DNA of 64,000 nucleotides from an uncultured Clostridia bacterium (lineage in GTDB: Bacteria > Bacillota > Clostridia > Oscillospirales > Ruminococcaceae): the NCBI GenBank assembly GCA_947627205.1, contig CANQVE010000007.1, forward strand, positions 1 to 64,000, given 5' to 3'. The notes below the pieces were generated by a model. The model saw nothing but the letters and a program-made list of their open reading frames with translations, searched no databases and had not been told where the DNA came from. This document shows positions 9,407-18,669 of this stretch, piece by piece. The translations under genes and the position numbers were made by a program. The stretch's first letter is position 1, and every line of letters begins with the position of its first letter.

Positions 9407-10249
9407 ATGAAAGCAGATCTGCATTGCCATACTACCATTTCGGACGGTTCGCTCGGTATTTCCGATATCATAAGACAGGCGGACAGGGACGATGTGCGCT
9501 GCATAGCTATTACAGACCACGACAGTCTTGCTTCTTTATCGCGCTCTTCGATACTCGGACAGCGGTATAACGTTAAGGTCATACCCGCTGTGGAATTTTC
9601 CGCTTTCGACCATTCCAGGGGAAAAAAGGTACATATCCTCTGCTATATGCCGAAAAAGCCTGACAGACTCGAGGGGCTGTGTCTCAGAACAAGCGAGGGG
9701 AGAATGAAACTCGGAAAGAACCTTGCTATGAGGGTGCTCGAAAAATATCCCATTACCCTCGAAAGTATCCTGCGCTATTCGGCGGGGAGCAAGGCAATTT
9801 ACAAATGCCACATAATGCACGCGCTCATGGACTACGGCTATACGACCGAGCTTTACGGAAACGTATACGACGAGATATTCGATGCGGACGAGGGACTGTG
9901 TGCAGAACAGGTGCAGTCGGAGGCGGACTTCTATCCCGATGTGAGATTTGTGCTTACTATGATAAAAGCCGCGGGAGGAATATCTGTAATTGCCCACCCG
10001 AAAGTATTCGACAGCCTTGACCTTATCGAAGAGCTTGCGAAAGAAAAAATACTCGACGGCGCGGAGGTCTGGCATTCGAGCGCGGACGAGAAATACCGCG
10101 GGGAAATTTCGGACATCTGCGATAAATACAAGCTCCTGAAAACAGGCGGTTCGGACTTCCACGGATTTTATAATCACTATGCCATACAGATAGGCTCGCT
10201 CACCACTCCCGAAGATGAGCTTAGAAAAATAATTCCTCTGGAGGAATAA
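9407..10249 (+). CDS. PHP domain metal-dependent phosphoesterase
   Basis: MKADLHCHTTISDGSL, ITDHDS, IAHP, GGSDFHG; start adjusted to a site with gggaggc RBS. Confidence 0.92.
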   Translation: MKADLHCHTTISDGSLGISDIIRQADRDDVRCIAITDHDSLASLSRSSILGQRYNVKVIPAVEFSAFDHSRGKKVHILCYMPKKPDRLEGLCLRTSEGRMKLGKNLAMRVLEKYPITLESILRYSAGSKAIYKCHIMHALMDYGYTTELYGNVYDEIFDADEGLCAEQVQSEADFYPDVRFVLTMIKAAGGISVIAHPKVFDSLDLIEELAKEKILDGAEVWHSSADEKYRGEISDICDKYKLLKTGGSDFHGFYNHYAIQIGSLTTPEDELRKIIPLEE

Positions 10250-10254
10250 TTTTT

Positions 10255-10944
10255 ATGGCAGGAAAGACAGTGCCGAAAAACAAAACGGACAAATATTCCG
10301 AGCTTAAAAAGGCATTTGAAACAAACAAGGACGACAAAAACGCCGTTTCAATGTCGGCATATATGAGAGATCAGTTTAAATTCTACGGCTTGGCTACTCC
10401 GAAAAGAAAAGCAGTTTACAAGGACTTTCTCAAAGCCGAGAAAAGCAAAAAGGTCATCGACTGGGATCTCCTTGACAAATGCTATGAGGACGAGCACAGA
10501 GAGTTTCAATATCTGGTCTCGGACTATCTTTTGTTTATGAAGCAATATGTGACCTTTGAGGATATGACGAAGATCAAGAACTACATAACGAATAAGTCAT
10601 GGTGGGATACGATAGATTTTTTATGCAAGGTCATAGGAGATGTAGGTCTTAGAGACGACAGGATAAAAGGGCTTATGGCCGAATGGTCGGAAGATGAAAA
10701 TTTTTGGGTAAGAAGAACGGCTATTGAACATCAGCTCGGCTTAAAGGATAAGACCGACACCGAATTACTTGAAAAGATAATAACAAACTGTTTCGGCAGT
10801 AATGAGTTTTTTATAAATAAAGCGATAGGCTGGGCATTGAGAGAATATTCAAAAACCGATCCCGAATGGGTGAGAAGTTTTATAGAAAAGCACAAAGAGC
10901 AAATGAACAGCCTGAGTATCAGAGAAGCGAGCAAATATATCTGA
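10255..10944 (+). CDS. DNA alkylation repair (AlkD-like) protein
   Basis: YGLATPKRKAVYKDF, WWDTIDFL, WVRRTAIEHQLG, AIGWALREYSK. Confidence 0.9.
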   Translation: MAGKTVPKNKTDKYSELKKAFETNKDDKNAVSMSAYMRDQFKFYGLATPKRKAVYKDFLKAEKSKKVIDWDLLDKCYEDEHREFQYLVSDYLLFMKQYVTFEDMTKIKNYITNKSWWDTIDFLCKVIGDVGLRDDRIKGLMAEWSEDENFWVRRTAIEHQLGLKDKTDTELLEKIITNCFGSNEFFINKAIGWALREYSKTDPEWVRSFIEKHKEQMNSLSIREASKYI

Positions 10945-10991
10945 CGAAAAAGAACATTACGGACTTAAAGCCCGATTATAAGGAGATAAAA

Positions 10992-12152
10992 ATGGACATA
11001 AAAGAAAAATCACTCGAAATGCACGAAAAATGGCAGGGAAAAATCGAAGTTATCTCCCGCGCGCCGATAAAGACACGCGAGGATCTTTCGACCGCGTATA
11101 CTCCCGGAGTAGCCCAGCCGTGTCTTGAGATACAGAAAGATCCAGACCTTGCCTATAAGTACACCAGAAAAGGAAATCTGGTGGCGGTTATAACCGACGG
11201 AACGGCTGTTCTCGGTCTTGGCGACATAGGCGGTCTTGCGGGAATGCCCGTTATGGAGGGCAAATGCTGTCTGTTCAAGGAATTCGGCGGTGTTGACGCA
11301 TTCCCTCTTTGCGTAAAGAGCAAGGACGCAGACGAAATCGTAAGGACGATAGAGCTTATTTCCGACAGCTTCGGCGGAATAAACCTCGAAGATATTTCAG
11401 CGCCGAGGTGTTTTGAAATTGAAAGAAAGCTGAAAGAAAAGCTCGATATCCCCGTTTTCCATGACGACCAGCACGGAACGGCAATAGTAGTAGGCGCGGC
11501 GCTTATAAATGCCGTAAAGTGCGCGGGAAAGAAGCTCGGCGACATAACCGTCGTTATAAACGGCGCGGGTTCAGCGGGAATTGCCATAGGAAAGTTCCTG
11601 CTCAATCTCGGAATAGGAAACCTCATAATGGTTGACCTTTGCGGAATAATAAACCGTGACGACAAATACGAAAACCCCGCTCATGCGGAAATTGCAAAGC
11701 TGACGAATAAGAACAACATAAAAGGCTCTCTCGCAGACGCACTTAAAGGTGCGGACGCGTTTGTCGGCGTTTCAAAACCTAATCTCGTTACGCCCGAAAT
11801 GGTAAAGTCAATGGCAGAAAAGCCTATTCTGTTCCCTATGGCTAACCCCAACCCCGAAATAACCTACGACCTCGCAAAGGAAAGCGGAGCATATATTGTA
11901 GGCACGGGGCGCTCGGATTATCCGAACCAGATAAACAACGTTCTTGTGTTCCCGGGTGTTTTCAAGGGCGCGCTTTCCGTAAGGGCAAAGGCGATAACCG
12001 AGGAGATGAAGCTGGCGGCTGCAAAGGCAATTGCGGCGCTTGTAACCGATGACAAGCTCTCGCCCGAATACATTATCCCCTCGGCGCTTGACAAGAGCGT
12101 AGCGGACGCAGTAGCGAAAGCTGTTGCCGATTGCTGGACAAGTAATAATTGA
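10992..12152 (+). CDS. NAD(P)-dependent malic enzyme
   Basis: YTPGVAQPCLEI, GDIGGLAGMPVMEGK, FHDDQHGTAIV, INGAGSAGIAIGK; start adjusted to aaggagataaaaATG. Confidence 0.95.
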   Translation: MDIKEKSLEMHEKWQGKIEVISRAPIKTREDLSTAYTPGVAQPCLEIQKDPDLAYKYTRKGNLVAVITDGTAVLGLGDIGGLAGMPVMEGKCCLFKEFGGVDAFPLCVKSKDADEIVRTIELISDSFGGINLEDISAPRCFEIERKLKEKLDIPVFHDDQHGTAIVVGAALINAVKCAGKKLGDITVVINGAGSAGIAIGKFLLNLGIGNLIMVDLCGIINRDDKYENPAHAEIAKLTNKNNIKGSLADALKGADAFVGVSKPNLVTPEMVKSMAEKPILFPMANPNPEITYDLAKESGAYIVGTGRSDYPNQINNVLVFPGVFKGALSVRAKAITEEMKLAAAKAIAALVTDDKLSPEYIIPSALDKSVADAVAKAVADCWTSNN

Positions 12153-12183
12153 CATAAATAATTAAAAAGGAGATGTAAATAAA

Positions 12184-12447
12184 ATGACTTATGAATATTC
12201 ACCGAGAGGGGTTTGCTCTCAGAAAATGATCTTTGACGTTGAGAACAACATCGTAAAGAACCTCAGAGTTTTAGGCGGCTGCAACGGTAATCTTCAGGGA
12301 ATTGCAAGGCTCGTAGAGGGACTTCCCGTAGACGAAGTAATAAAAAGGCTGGACGGTATACGCTGCGGAATGAAGTCTACCTCCTGCCCCGACCAGCTCG
12401 CGCAGGCTCTCAAAGCCATGAAGAAAGCGGAGGAAAGTGGCAAATGA
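12184..12447 (+). CDS. TSCPD domain-containing protein
   Basis: 87 aa, GGCNGNLQGIARLVEG, STSCPDQLAQAL. Confidence 0.9.
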   Translation: MTYEYSPRGVCSQKMIFDVENNIVKNLRVLGGCNGNLQGIARLVEGLPVDEVIKRLDGIRCGMKSTSCPDQLAQALKAMKKAEESGK

Positions 12448-13310
12448 GAATTCCCGAATTATTTAAAAGCGGAAAAACCGTTCTTTCGTTTGAGATCTTT
12501 CCCCCGAAAAAGGACGGATCTATTGACACCGTATATAAAACGCTCGACGGGCTTTCGGATCTTCACCCCGACTTTATAAGCGTTACATACGGCGCAGGAG
12601 GAAGTCTCCCGGGAGCGTCTACCCGCGAAATTACGTCCATAATAAAAGAAAAATATCACACGACGAGCATTGCTCATCTCACCTGCATAAACTCCACAAA
12701 AGCGGATATTGACCGTATTATTGAGGAATTTACCGAGTCGGGGATCGAAAACGTTCTGGCGCTTAGGGGCGATCTTATGCCCGACGTTGAGCCAAAGCAT
12801 GATTTTCTCCATGCGTCCGACCTTATCTCGTATATGAAAGCAAGGAGCAATATTTCGTTTTCGGGAGCTTGTTATCCCGAGGGGCATACGGAATGCGACG
12901 ATCTCGACGAGGACATTGACAATCTGAAAATAAAGGTAGACGCGGGAGCGGAACACCTTATTTCTCAATTGTTCTTTGACAACAGCGCGTTTTACAGATT
13001 TCTCGACAAGGCAAGAGCAAAAGGCATAAACGTTCCTATCGAAGCGGGAATAATGCCTTGCGTAAATGCAAATTCAATTAAGCGCATGATAACGATGTGC
13101 GGGGCGTCGCTTCCCGAAAAGTTTACAAAGCTCATAGCGCGTTACGGAGAAAAGCCCGAAGCAATGCGCGACGCGGGAATTGCTTATGCGGCGGATCAGA
13201 TAATTGACCTTGCGGCGCACGGGGTTGACGGAGTTCACCTTTACACAATGAACGATCCTTTTATTGCACGCAGGATATGCGAAAGCGTTTCGAGCGTTAT
13301 AAAATCATAA
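12444..13310 (+). CDS. metF: Methylenetetrahydrofolate reductase
   Basis: [43 protein letters not shown]. Confidence 0.95.
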   Translation: MRIPELFKSGKTVLSFEIFPPKKDGSIDTVYKTLDGLSDLHPDFISVTYGAGGSLPGASTREITSIIKEKYHTTSIAHLTCINSTKADIDRIIEEFTESGIENVLALRGDLMPDVEPKHDFLHASDLISYMKARSNISFSGACYPEGHTECDDLDEDIDNLKIKVDAGAEHLISQLFFDNSAFYRFLDKARAKGINVPIEAGIMPCVNANSIKRMITMCGASLPEKFTKLIARYGEKPEAMRDAGIAYAADQIIDLAAHGVDGVHLYTMNDPFIARRICESVSSVIKS

Positions 13311-13327
13311 ACAAAAGAGGAATAGAA

Positions 13328-14089
13328 ATGGAAGACATACTGAAAATAGGCAACAAAGAATTTCACTCGCGGTTTATACTTGGAAGCGGAAAGTTTGATC
13401 TTGACCTTATAAATGCGGCTGTGCAGAATGCGGGCGCGGAGATAATAACGCTTGCACTGCGCAGAGTAAACAGCTTTACGGGGAATATTCTCGAACATAT
13501 TCCGAAAGGCGTTACACTGCTTCCGAATACATCGGGAGCAAGAAACGCAGAAGAGGCTGTAAAAATAGCAAAGCTGGCGCGCGAGGCAGGCTGCGGAGAA
13601 TTTATAAAGATAGAAGTCATTCACGACTCGAAGTATCTTCTCCCCGACAACTATGAAACGGCTAAGGCTTGCGAATTGCTTGCAAAAGAGGGATTTACGC
13701 CTATGCCGTATATGTACCCCGACTTGTATGCGGCGCGTGATATGAAAAACGCAGGCGCGGCGGCTATAATGCCTCTTGCCGCTCCGATAGGCTCGAACAA
13801 AGGACTTTCCACAAAGGAATTTATCCGTATTCTGATAGAGGAAATTGACCTGCCGATAATCGTTGACGCGGGCATAGGCAGACCGTCGCAGGCTTGCGAG
13901 GCTATGGAAATGGGCGCGGCGGCTGTTATGGCAAACACCGCTATTGCTACTGCGGGAAATATCGTTCAAATGGCTGAAGCCTTTAAGCATGCGATAAACG
14001 CAGGGCGCGGGGCTTATCTTGCGGGGCTTGGCAGAGTTCTGGACAGAGCGTCAGCAAGCTCGCCTCTTACGGGATTTATAAACGACTGA
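13328..14089 (+). CDS. thiG: Thiazole synthase ThiG
   Basis: [58 protein letters not shown]. Confidence 0.92.
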   Translation: MEDILKIGNKEFHSRFILGSGKFDLDLINAAVQNAGAEIITLALRRVNSFTGNILEHIPKGVTLLPNTSGARNAEEAVKIAKLAREAGCGEFIKIEVIHDSKYLLPDNYETAKACELLAKEGFTPMPYMYPDLYAARDMKNAGAAAIMPLAAPIGSNKGLSTKEFIRILIEEIDLPIIVDAGIGRPSQACEAMEMGAAAVMANTAIATAGNIVQMAEAFKHAINAGRGAYLAGLGRVLDRASASSPLTGFIND

Positions 14090-14763
14090 TGAATGAAATA
14101 AAAATAGACCGCGAAAACGCATACAGGTATATGGGTTTTCGCGAGCCTTTTTCGGAGAATGTTGACGAAAAGACCGCCGAGGCTGTCGATAAAATTGAAC
14201 AAGAACTGCTCAAAGCGGTAAAGCCTAAATTTATCTGGCGGGTTTTTGATATTATAAGGGACAACGGGTTGTTCCTTAATGGCTGTGATTTTGAGCTTTC
14301 GGGAAATGATATCAAAAAACATCTGTCAAATTGCGATAAAGCAGCAATTGTCTGCTCTACTTTGTCCGCGGACTGCGATAAATTTATAGCAAAGATGAGC
14401 GTCAGGGGCGCGCTTGAAATGCTGGTGAGCGACGCGCTGGCGAGCGCGTATATCGAGCAGATAAGCGACGGCGCGGTAAAGGACCTTACGGAGAAAAACG
14501 AGGGCTTTTCGGCAACATGGGTTTTCGGTGCGGGGTATGGGGATTTTCCGCTCGATATCCTGCCGAAGCTGATCACGGCAGTTGACGCGACAAGGAAGAT
14601 CGGAATTTCCACGACCGCCGCGAATACCCTTGCCCCGACAAAGTCTATTGTAGGCGTGGCGGGGCTGTCGCGCGGAACAACGCATAATGCCGTAAAGTCT
14701 TGCGATAATTGCAATATGCGGGATAAATGCGAGTTTAGGAAAAACGGGAAAAGGTGCTTATAA
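14089..14763 (+). CDS. Vitamin B12-dependent methionine synthase activation domain protein
   Basis: YRYMGFREPFSENVDE, AAIVCSTLSADCD, GAGYGDFPLDILP; adjacent to metF/thiG. Confidence 0.88.
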   Translation: MNEIKIDRENAYRYMGFREPFSENVDEKTAEAVDKIEQELLKAVKPKFIWRVFDIIRDNGLFLNGCDFELSGNDIKKHLSNCDKAAIVCSTLSADCDKFIAKMSVRGALEMLVSDALASAYIEQISDGAVKDLTEKNEGFSATWVFGAGYGDFPLDILPKLITAVDATRKIGISTTAANTLAPTKSIVGVAGLSRGTTHNAVKSCDNCNMRDKCEFRKNGKRCL

Positions 14764-14786
14764 GGCACTAAGACGCGCAAGGGGTT

Positions 14787-15012
14787 AAAAGTTGTTCTGA
14801 GCGTCGAAGCACATTTAATTAACAACCGCCTAACGGGCGGGCGCACGAAAGTTTTTTGAAAGGGAGCTTGAGGGAAAACTTTTTTTCAAAAAAGTTTTCC
14901 CTCAATAACGATTCTTAGCGCTAAAGGGTGCGGGGAAAACAAGAGTTTTCCCCGCATTGCCTTTTCAAAGCCGTGCTTTGAAAAGGCAATCCTAAAAGAG
15001 GTTTTGAGTGGG
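14787..15012 (+). repeat. Copy B of ~225-bp dispersed hairpin-rich intergenic element
   Basis: Main hairpin 14868-14905; hairpins gcggggaaaacaagagttttccccgc and gccttttcaaagccgtgctttgaaaaggc shared with copy C. Confidence 0.92.
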
Positions 15013-15077
15013 AAAGTGCTTTAAGTAAAAAAAGCCCAAAGCGTGGAAGCAAATTCGTTAAGCCTTTTAACAGTGAT

Positions 15078-15109
15078 AAAAAAGGCAAGCCGAGGCTTGC
15101 CTTTTTTTA
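15078..15109 (+). terminator. Intrinsic terminator
   Basis: aaaaggcaagccgaggcttgccttttttt. Confidence 0.85.
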
Positions 15110-15371
15110 TGTAATTTCTTGTCAGGGCTTGGGAGCACCACAAAATATGCAAAATGAACTTGAACCATCATTGTCACAATTACATACATTACGCAGAAGC
15201 CGAACAAAGGCTTCATTGACAAGACATAACTACCTTTCATAAAATAAAGTGTTCATAAATTATGCCATGATGTTATTATAACTTAAATTGTTCATTTTGT
15301 TAATACGTCAACCGCATTTGTGCATATCTACAAAAGAATTGTGACAAGTAACTGAAAAATTGAAATTCCTG

Positions 15372-15400
15372 TTGACTTTTTCGTGAATTTTTTATACAAT
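15372..15400 (+). promoter_or_regulatory. Candidate uxaC promoter
   Basis: ttgact-N17-tacaat. Confidence 0.6.
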
Positions 15401-15440
15401 AAAAATGCCTAATTATTTTATAAAAAGTGAGGTATTTAAA

Positions 15441-16841
15441 ATGAAAAAATTTATGGACGAGAATTTTCTTCTCTCAACAGAGACCGCACAGAAGCTGTTT
15501 CACAATTATGCGGCAAAGATGCCTATCATCGACTATCACTGCCACATAAATCCCCGCGAAATTGCCGAGGACAGACAGTTTGAGAGCATTACTCAGGTAT
15601 GGCTCGGCGGCGACCACTATAAGTGGCGTCTTATGCGCTCGGCGGGCGTTGACGAAAAGTATATCACGGGCGACGCTTCGGAAAGAGAAAAGTTCCAGAA
15701 GTGGGCTGAAACTCTCGCAAAGGGTATCGGAAACCCTCTGTTCCACTGGAGCCACCTCGAACTTCAGCGTTTCTTCGGCTATAACGGCGTTTTAAACGGC
15801 GATACCGCAGAGGAAGTATGGCAGCTCTGCAACAAGAAACTTGCTGATAAGAGCATGAGCGTAAGAAACCTCATAAAGCAGTCGAATGTTGAAGTTATCT
15901 GCACAACGGACGACCCTGTTGACAGTCTCGAATGGCACAAGAAAATTGCCGAAGATCCCACATTTGACGTAAAGGTATATCCCGCATGGCGTCCCGACAA
16001 GGCAATGAACATCGAAAAGCCCGACTTTGCCGACTATATGAAAAAGCTCGAAACCGCAAGCGGCGTTAAAATCGCATCTTGGGCTGACCTTAAAAAGGCT
16101 CTCGAAAACAGAATGGACTTCTTCGGCTCTATGGGCTGCCGCGTTTCCGACCATGCGCTCGAATACGTTTATTATGCGCCCGCTTCTGACGAGGAAATTG
16201 AAAAGATCTTTGCGAAGAAGATGAGCGGAGAGCTGTCCTGCCCCGAATGTGTAAAGAAGTTCAAGACCGCGTTTATGATGTTTATGGGCGACCAGTGCCA
16301 CAAGAGAAACTGGGTAATGCAGCTCCACTACGGCTGCAAGCGCGACAACAACACGCCTATGTTCAACAAGCTCGGTCCCGACACGGGCTTTGACTGTATC
16401 AACAACTATGCACCGTCGAGCGAAACGGCTGATTTTCTGAACGCTCTCGAAATGAACAAGTCGCTCCCCAAGACGATCATTTACAGCCTTAACCCGAATG
16501 ACAACCAGGCTATCGACACCATTCTCGGCTGTTTCCAGAGCAGCGAGGCTGTAAGCAAGATACAGCACGGCTCGGCATGGTGGTTCAACGACAACAAGGT
16601 CGGAATGACGGAGCAGATAACCTCTCTCGGAAACCTCGGTTATCTTGCGGGATTTGTCGGAATGCTCACGGATTCAAGGAGCTTTTTGAGCTATCCTCGT
16701 CACGAATATTTCCGCAGAATACTTTGCGACGTATTCGGAAACTGGGTAGAAAACGGAGAATATCCCGATGATGAAAAACTGCTCGGCGAGATAGTTCAGG
16801 ACATTTCCTACAACAACACCAAGCGTTATTTCGGATTTTAA
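15441..16841 (+). CDS. uxaC: Glucuronate isomerase
   Basis: FLLSTETAQKLFHNYAAKMPIIDYHCHINPREIAED, WKWRLMR-like motif, WWFNDNKVGM. Confidence 0.96.
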   Translation: MKKFMDENFLLSTETAQKLFHNYAAKMPIIDYHCHINPREIAEDRQFESITQVWLGGDHYKWRLMRSAGVDEKYITGDASEREKFQKWAETLAKGIGNPLFHWSHLELQRFFGYNGVLNGDTAEEVWQLCNKKLADKSMSVRNLIKQSNVEVICTTDDPVDSLEWHKKIAEDPTFDVKVYPAWRPDKAMNIEKPDFADYMKKLETASGVKIASWADLKKALENRMDFFGSMGCRVSDHALEYVYYAPASDEEIEKIFAKKMSGELSCPECVKKFKTAFMMFMGDQCHKRNWVMQLHYGCKRDNNTPMFNKLGPDTGFDCINNYAPSSETADFLNALEMNKSLPKTIIYSLNPNDNQAIDTILGCFQSSEAVSKIQHGSAWWFNDNKVGMTEQITSLGNLGYLAGFVGMLTDSRSFLSYPRHEYFRRILCDVFGNWVENGEYPDDEKLLGEIVQDISYNNTKRYFGF

Positions 16842-16857
16842 TTTATAACCAAACAAT

Positions 16858-16889
16858 AAACGCGGGTTTTACTGCCCGCGTTTTTTATT
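16858..16889 (+). terminator. Intrinsic terminator after uxaC
   Basis: aaacgcgggttttactgcccgcgtttttt. Confidence 0.85.
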
Positions 16890-16910
16890 TGCACTGAATA
16901 ATAGGCATTA

Positions 16911-16945
16911 TACATTATACAGTGTAGAGTGTACAGTGTACAGCA
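16911..16945. repeat. acagtgt-type 7-bp-period intergenic repeat
   Basis: tatacagtgtagagtgtacagtgtacag. Confidence 0.7.
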
Positions 16946-16989
16946 TAGGTATCCGCTTCGCGGATATTATTTAGATTGTTTTTAGACTA

Positions 16990-17023
16990 AAAGAGCGTAG
17001 GCAACCGAGTTGCTTACGCTCTG
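16990..17023 (-). terminator. Terminator of LRR surface protein gene
   Basis: minus strand agagcgtaagcaactcggttgcctacgctctttta. Confidence 0.7.
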
Positions 17024-17046
17024 TTAGTATCAGATGAATTTAAATA

Positions 17047-18267
17047 TTAGCGCTTTTTCTTAGATACAACAACCGCCGCGCCTGCGAGGGCAACAATACC
17101 AAGCGTCATCGAAAGCCCTGCAACGCCTGTTTCGGGAGAGGTTGCGCCGCCGCTTGAATTGCTGTCGGTAGATGTTTCGCTGTCGGTGCTTTCAGCGGTG
17201 CTGGTGTCAGATGAAGTTTCACTGTCAGTGTCAGCAGGCTTTTCTGTCGTAAGTACATACTCGCTGAAATGGTTTGTTTCAAATATAACCAAGCCGTTTT
17301 CAACTTTCGCGTTCATATCGGTGTACTTGCCGTCAGTTTCTACGCGGTAAGCGTATATAGTCTTGTCCTTGAATGCCTCGGGAACGGGGATCTTTACTGT
17401 TACCGCACCTGTAGGCTCAACTTCTTTTCCGTCCTTTACAAAAGAAATTTCAAAGGTGCTCCTGGTTGTGTCGGTCTTATCGGAAACAACTTTGACTGAG
17501 AGCTTTGCGCCGTCCTCAACTACGCCGCCGTCAGAAGAAACCTTAACGCCCGTGGTTTCGTCAGTATATTCAATATAGTTATAATGGATAGTTGCAGTTT
17601 CCGGTATTCCGCAATCAAATTCATTTTTATCGTTATGTACACCTGCTATTCTATTCCACTGTTCCTCTGTACCGGTATAATATATGTCGGTCAAATTCGG
17701 ACATTCAAAAGCATACTGTCCGTCTTTATCTCCAAAGCCTATAACACTGTCAGGTATAATTATGCTTTTAAGATTATCACAGCAAAACGCCGATGTGCCG
17801 ATATGTTCAATACCGTCAGGGATTGAATAAGTTTCATCTGTTCTGCCTGATGGGTACTGCACCATTTTTGGGTATGTTTTGTAGAACAAAACTCCGTCTA
17901 CCGAATAGAAATGAGTATTATTCTCTGAAACATTTATGTTTTTAAGGCTTTTACAACCGCCAAAAATATAAAAAGAAAAAATTGTTTCATCGGGAATATA
18001 TACGTTTTCAAGGTTTGTACATTCATCAAAATTAAATTCATTATCAAAAGATTCAACGCCGTTGGGAATAACTATCTCTTTAGCTTTCTTTCCCTGCTCC
18101 GTCAGTCCGATTACAGTTGTTCCCTCTATTTTGAGATTTCCGCTTTCGTCAACTATGCTTTCGGTGCTTTCCGTCTGCGAGCTTTCAGCCATTGCCGCCG
18201 GCATAACGGCAGGAAACGCCATAAGTGTGCCTGCAAGTAAAATTGCGCTGAGTTTTCTTATCTTCAT
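17047..18267 (-). CDS. Secreted BspA-like LRR_5 repeat protein with C-terminal cell-wall anchor signal
   Basis: Signal peptide MKIRKLSAILLAGTLMAFPAVMPAAMA; repeats such as IVIPNGVESF, IIIPDSV; C-terminus SPETGVAGLSMTLGIVALAGAAVVVSKKKR. Confidence 0.88.
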   Translation of the reverse strand: MKIRKLSAILLAGTLMAFPAVMPAAMAESSQTESTESIVDESGNLKIEGTTVIGLTEQGKKAKEIVIPNGVESFDNEFNFDECTNLENVYIPDETIFSFYIFGGCKSLKNINVSENNTHFYSVDGVLFYKTYPKMVQYPSGRTDETYSIPDGIEHIGTSAFCCDNLKSIIIPDSVIGFGDKDGQYAFECPNLTDIYYTGTEEQWNRIAGVHNDKNEFDCGIPETATIHYNYIEYTDETTGVKVSSDGGVVEDGAKLSVKVVSDKTDTTRSTFEISFVKDGKEVEPTGAVTVKIPVPEAFKDKTIYAYRVETDGKYTDMNAKVENGLVIFETNHFSEYVLTTEKPADTDSETSSDTSTAESTDSETSTDSNSSGGATSPETGVAGLSMTLGIVALAGAAVVVSKKKR

Positions 18268-18322
18268 TTTAAATCCTCCGTTTCTTTTGCGGTATGTTAT
18301 TTTTCCCGCGCATTTTCCCCGC

Positions 18323-18356
18323 AAAAACAAAAAGTGCGCGACCGAAGTCACGCACT
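18323..18356 (-). terminator. Intrinsic terminator within the 5' leader of LRR gene 1
   Basis: RNA sense AGUGCGUGAC-UUCG-GUCGCGCACU-UUUUGUUUUU. Confidence 0.85.
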
Positions 18357-18380
18357 GAAAAATGCACAACTCCGTTAGCC

Positions 18381-18483
18381 GTCACGCAAATCGTTTCCAA
18401 AAAAAGGTACACGAAAAGAGTATGCACTTTTACCTATAGGCAAAGTGTGCACCTTTAGTTGGAAAATATTCAATTTGCGTGAC
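18381..18483 (-). ncRNA. Candidate structured leader RNA (copy 1) upstream of LRR gene 1
   Basis: Nested helices P1 GUCACGCAAAU/AUUUGCGUGAC-type, P2 CCAACUAAAGGUGCAC/GUGUACCUUUUUUUGG and an apical hairpin; same layout as copy 2. Confidence 0.7.
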
Positions 18484-18489
18484 ATCTTA

Positions 18490-18518
18490 ATTTTACCACA
18501 TACCCCGCGATTTGTCAA
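18490..18518 (-). promoter_or_regulatory. Promoter of leader copy 1
   Basis: TTGACA-N17-TAAAAT on the minus strand; TSS predicted at the 5' side of helix P1. Confidence 0.75.
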
Positions 18519-18593
18519 TATCTTTTAACAAAAAAGATACCCGCCGAAAAACGCGATAACTATTTATATATGCAATTGTTCAATAATTTACTG

Positions 18594-18622
18594 TTGACTT
18601 TTTTCTTAATGTGTGGTATAAT
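18594..18622 (+). promoter_or_regulatory. Promoter of GGDEF/EAL gene
   Basis: ttgact-N17-tataat. Confidence 0.65.
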
Positions 18623-18669
18623 TTATATTAGTAATGTGGAAATGCTTTCATGAAAAGGGGGCGGTAGAG

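Noticed and set aside
18381-18483. Class I c-di-GMP (GEMM) riboswitch
   Set aside because: Starts with a similar GUCACGCA string beside a c-di-GMP gene, but lacks the rest of the GEMM core (no CAGGGCAAACC, GGGACGCAAAGCC or GGUAGC motif).
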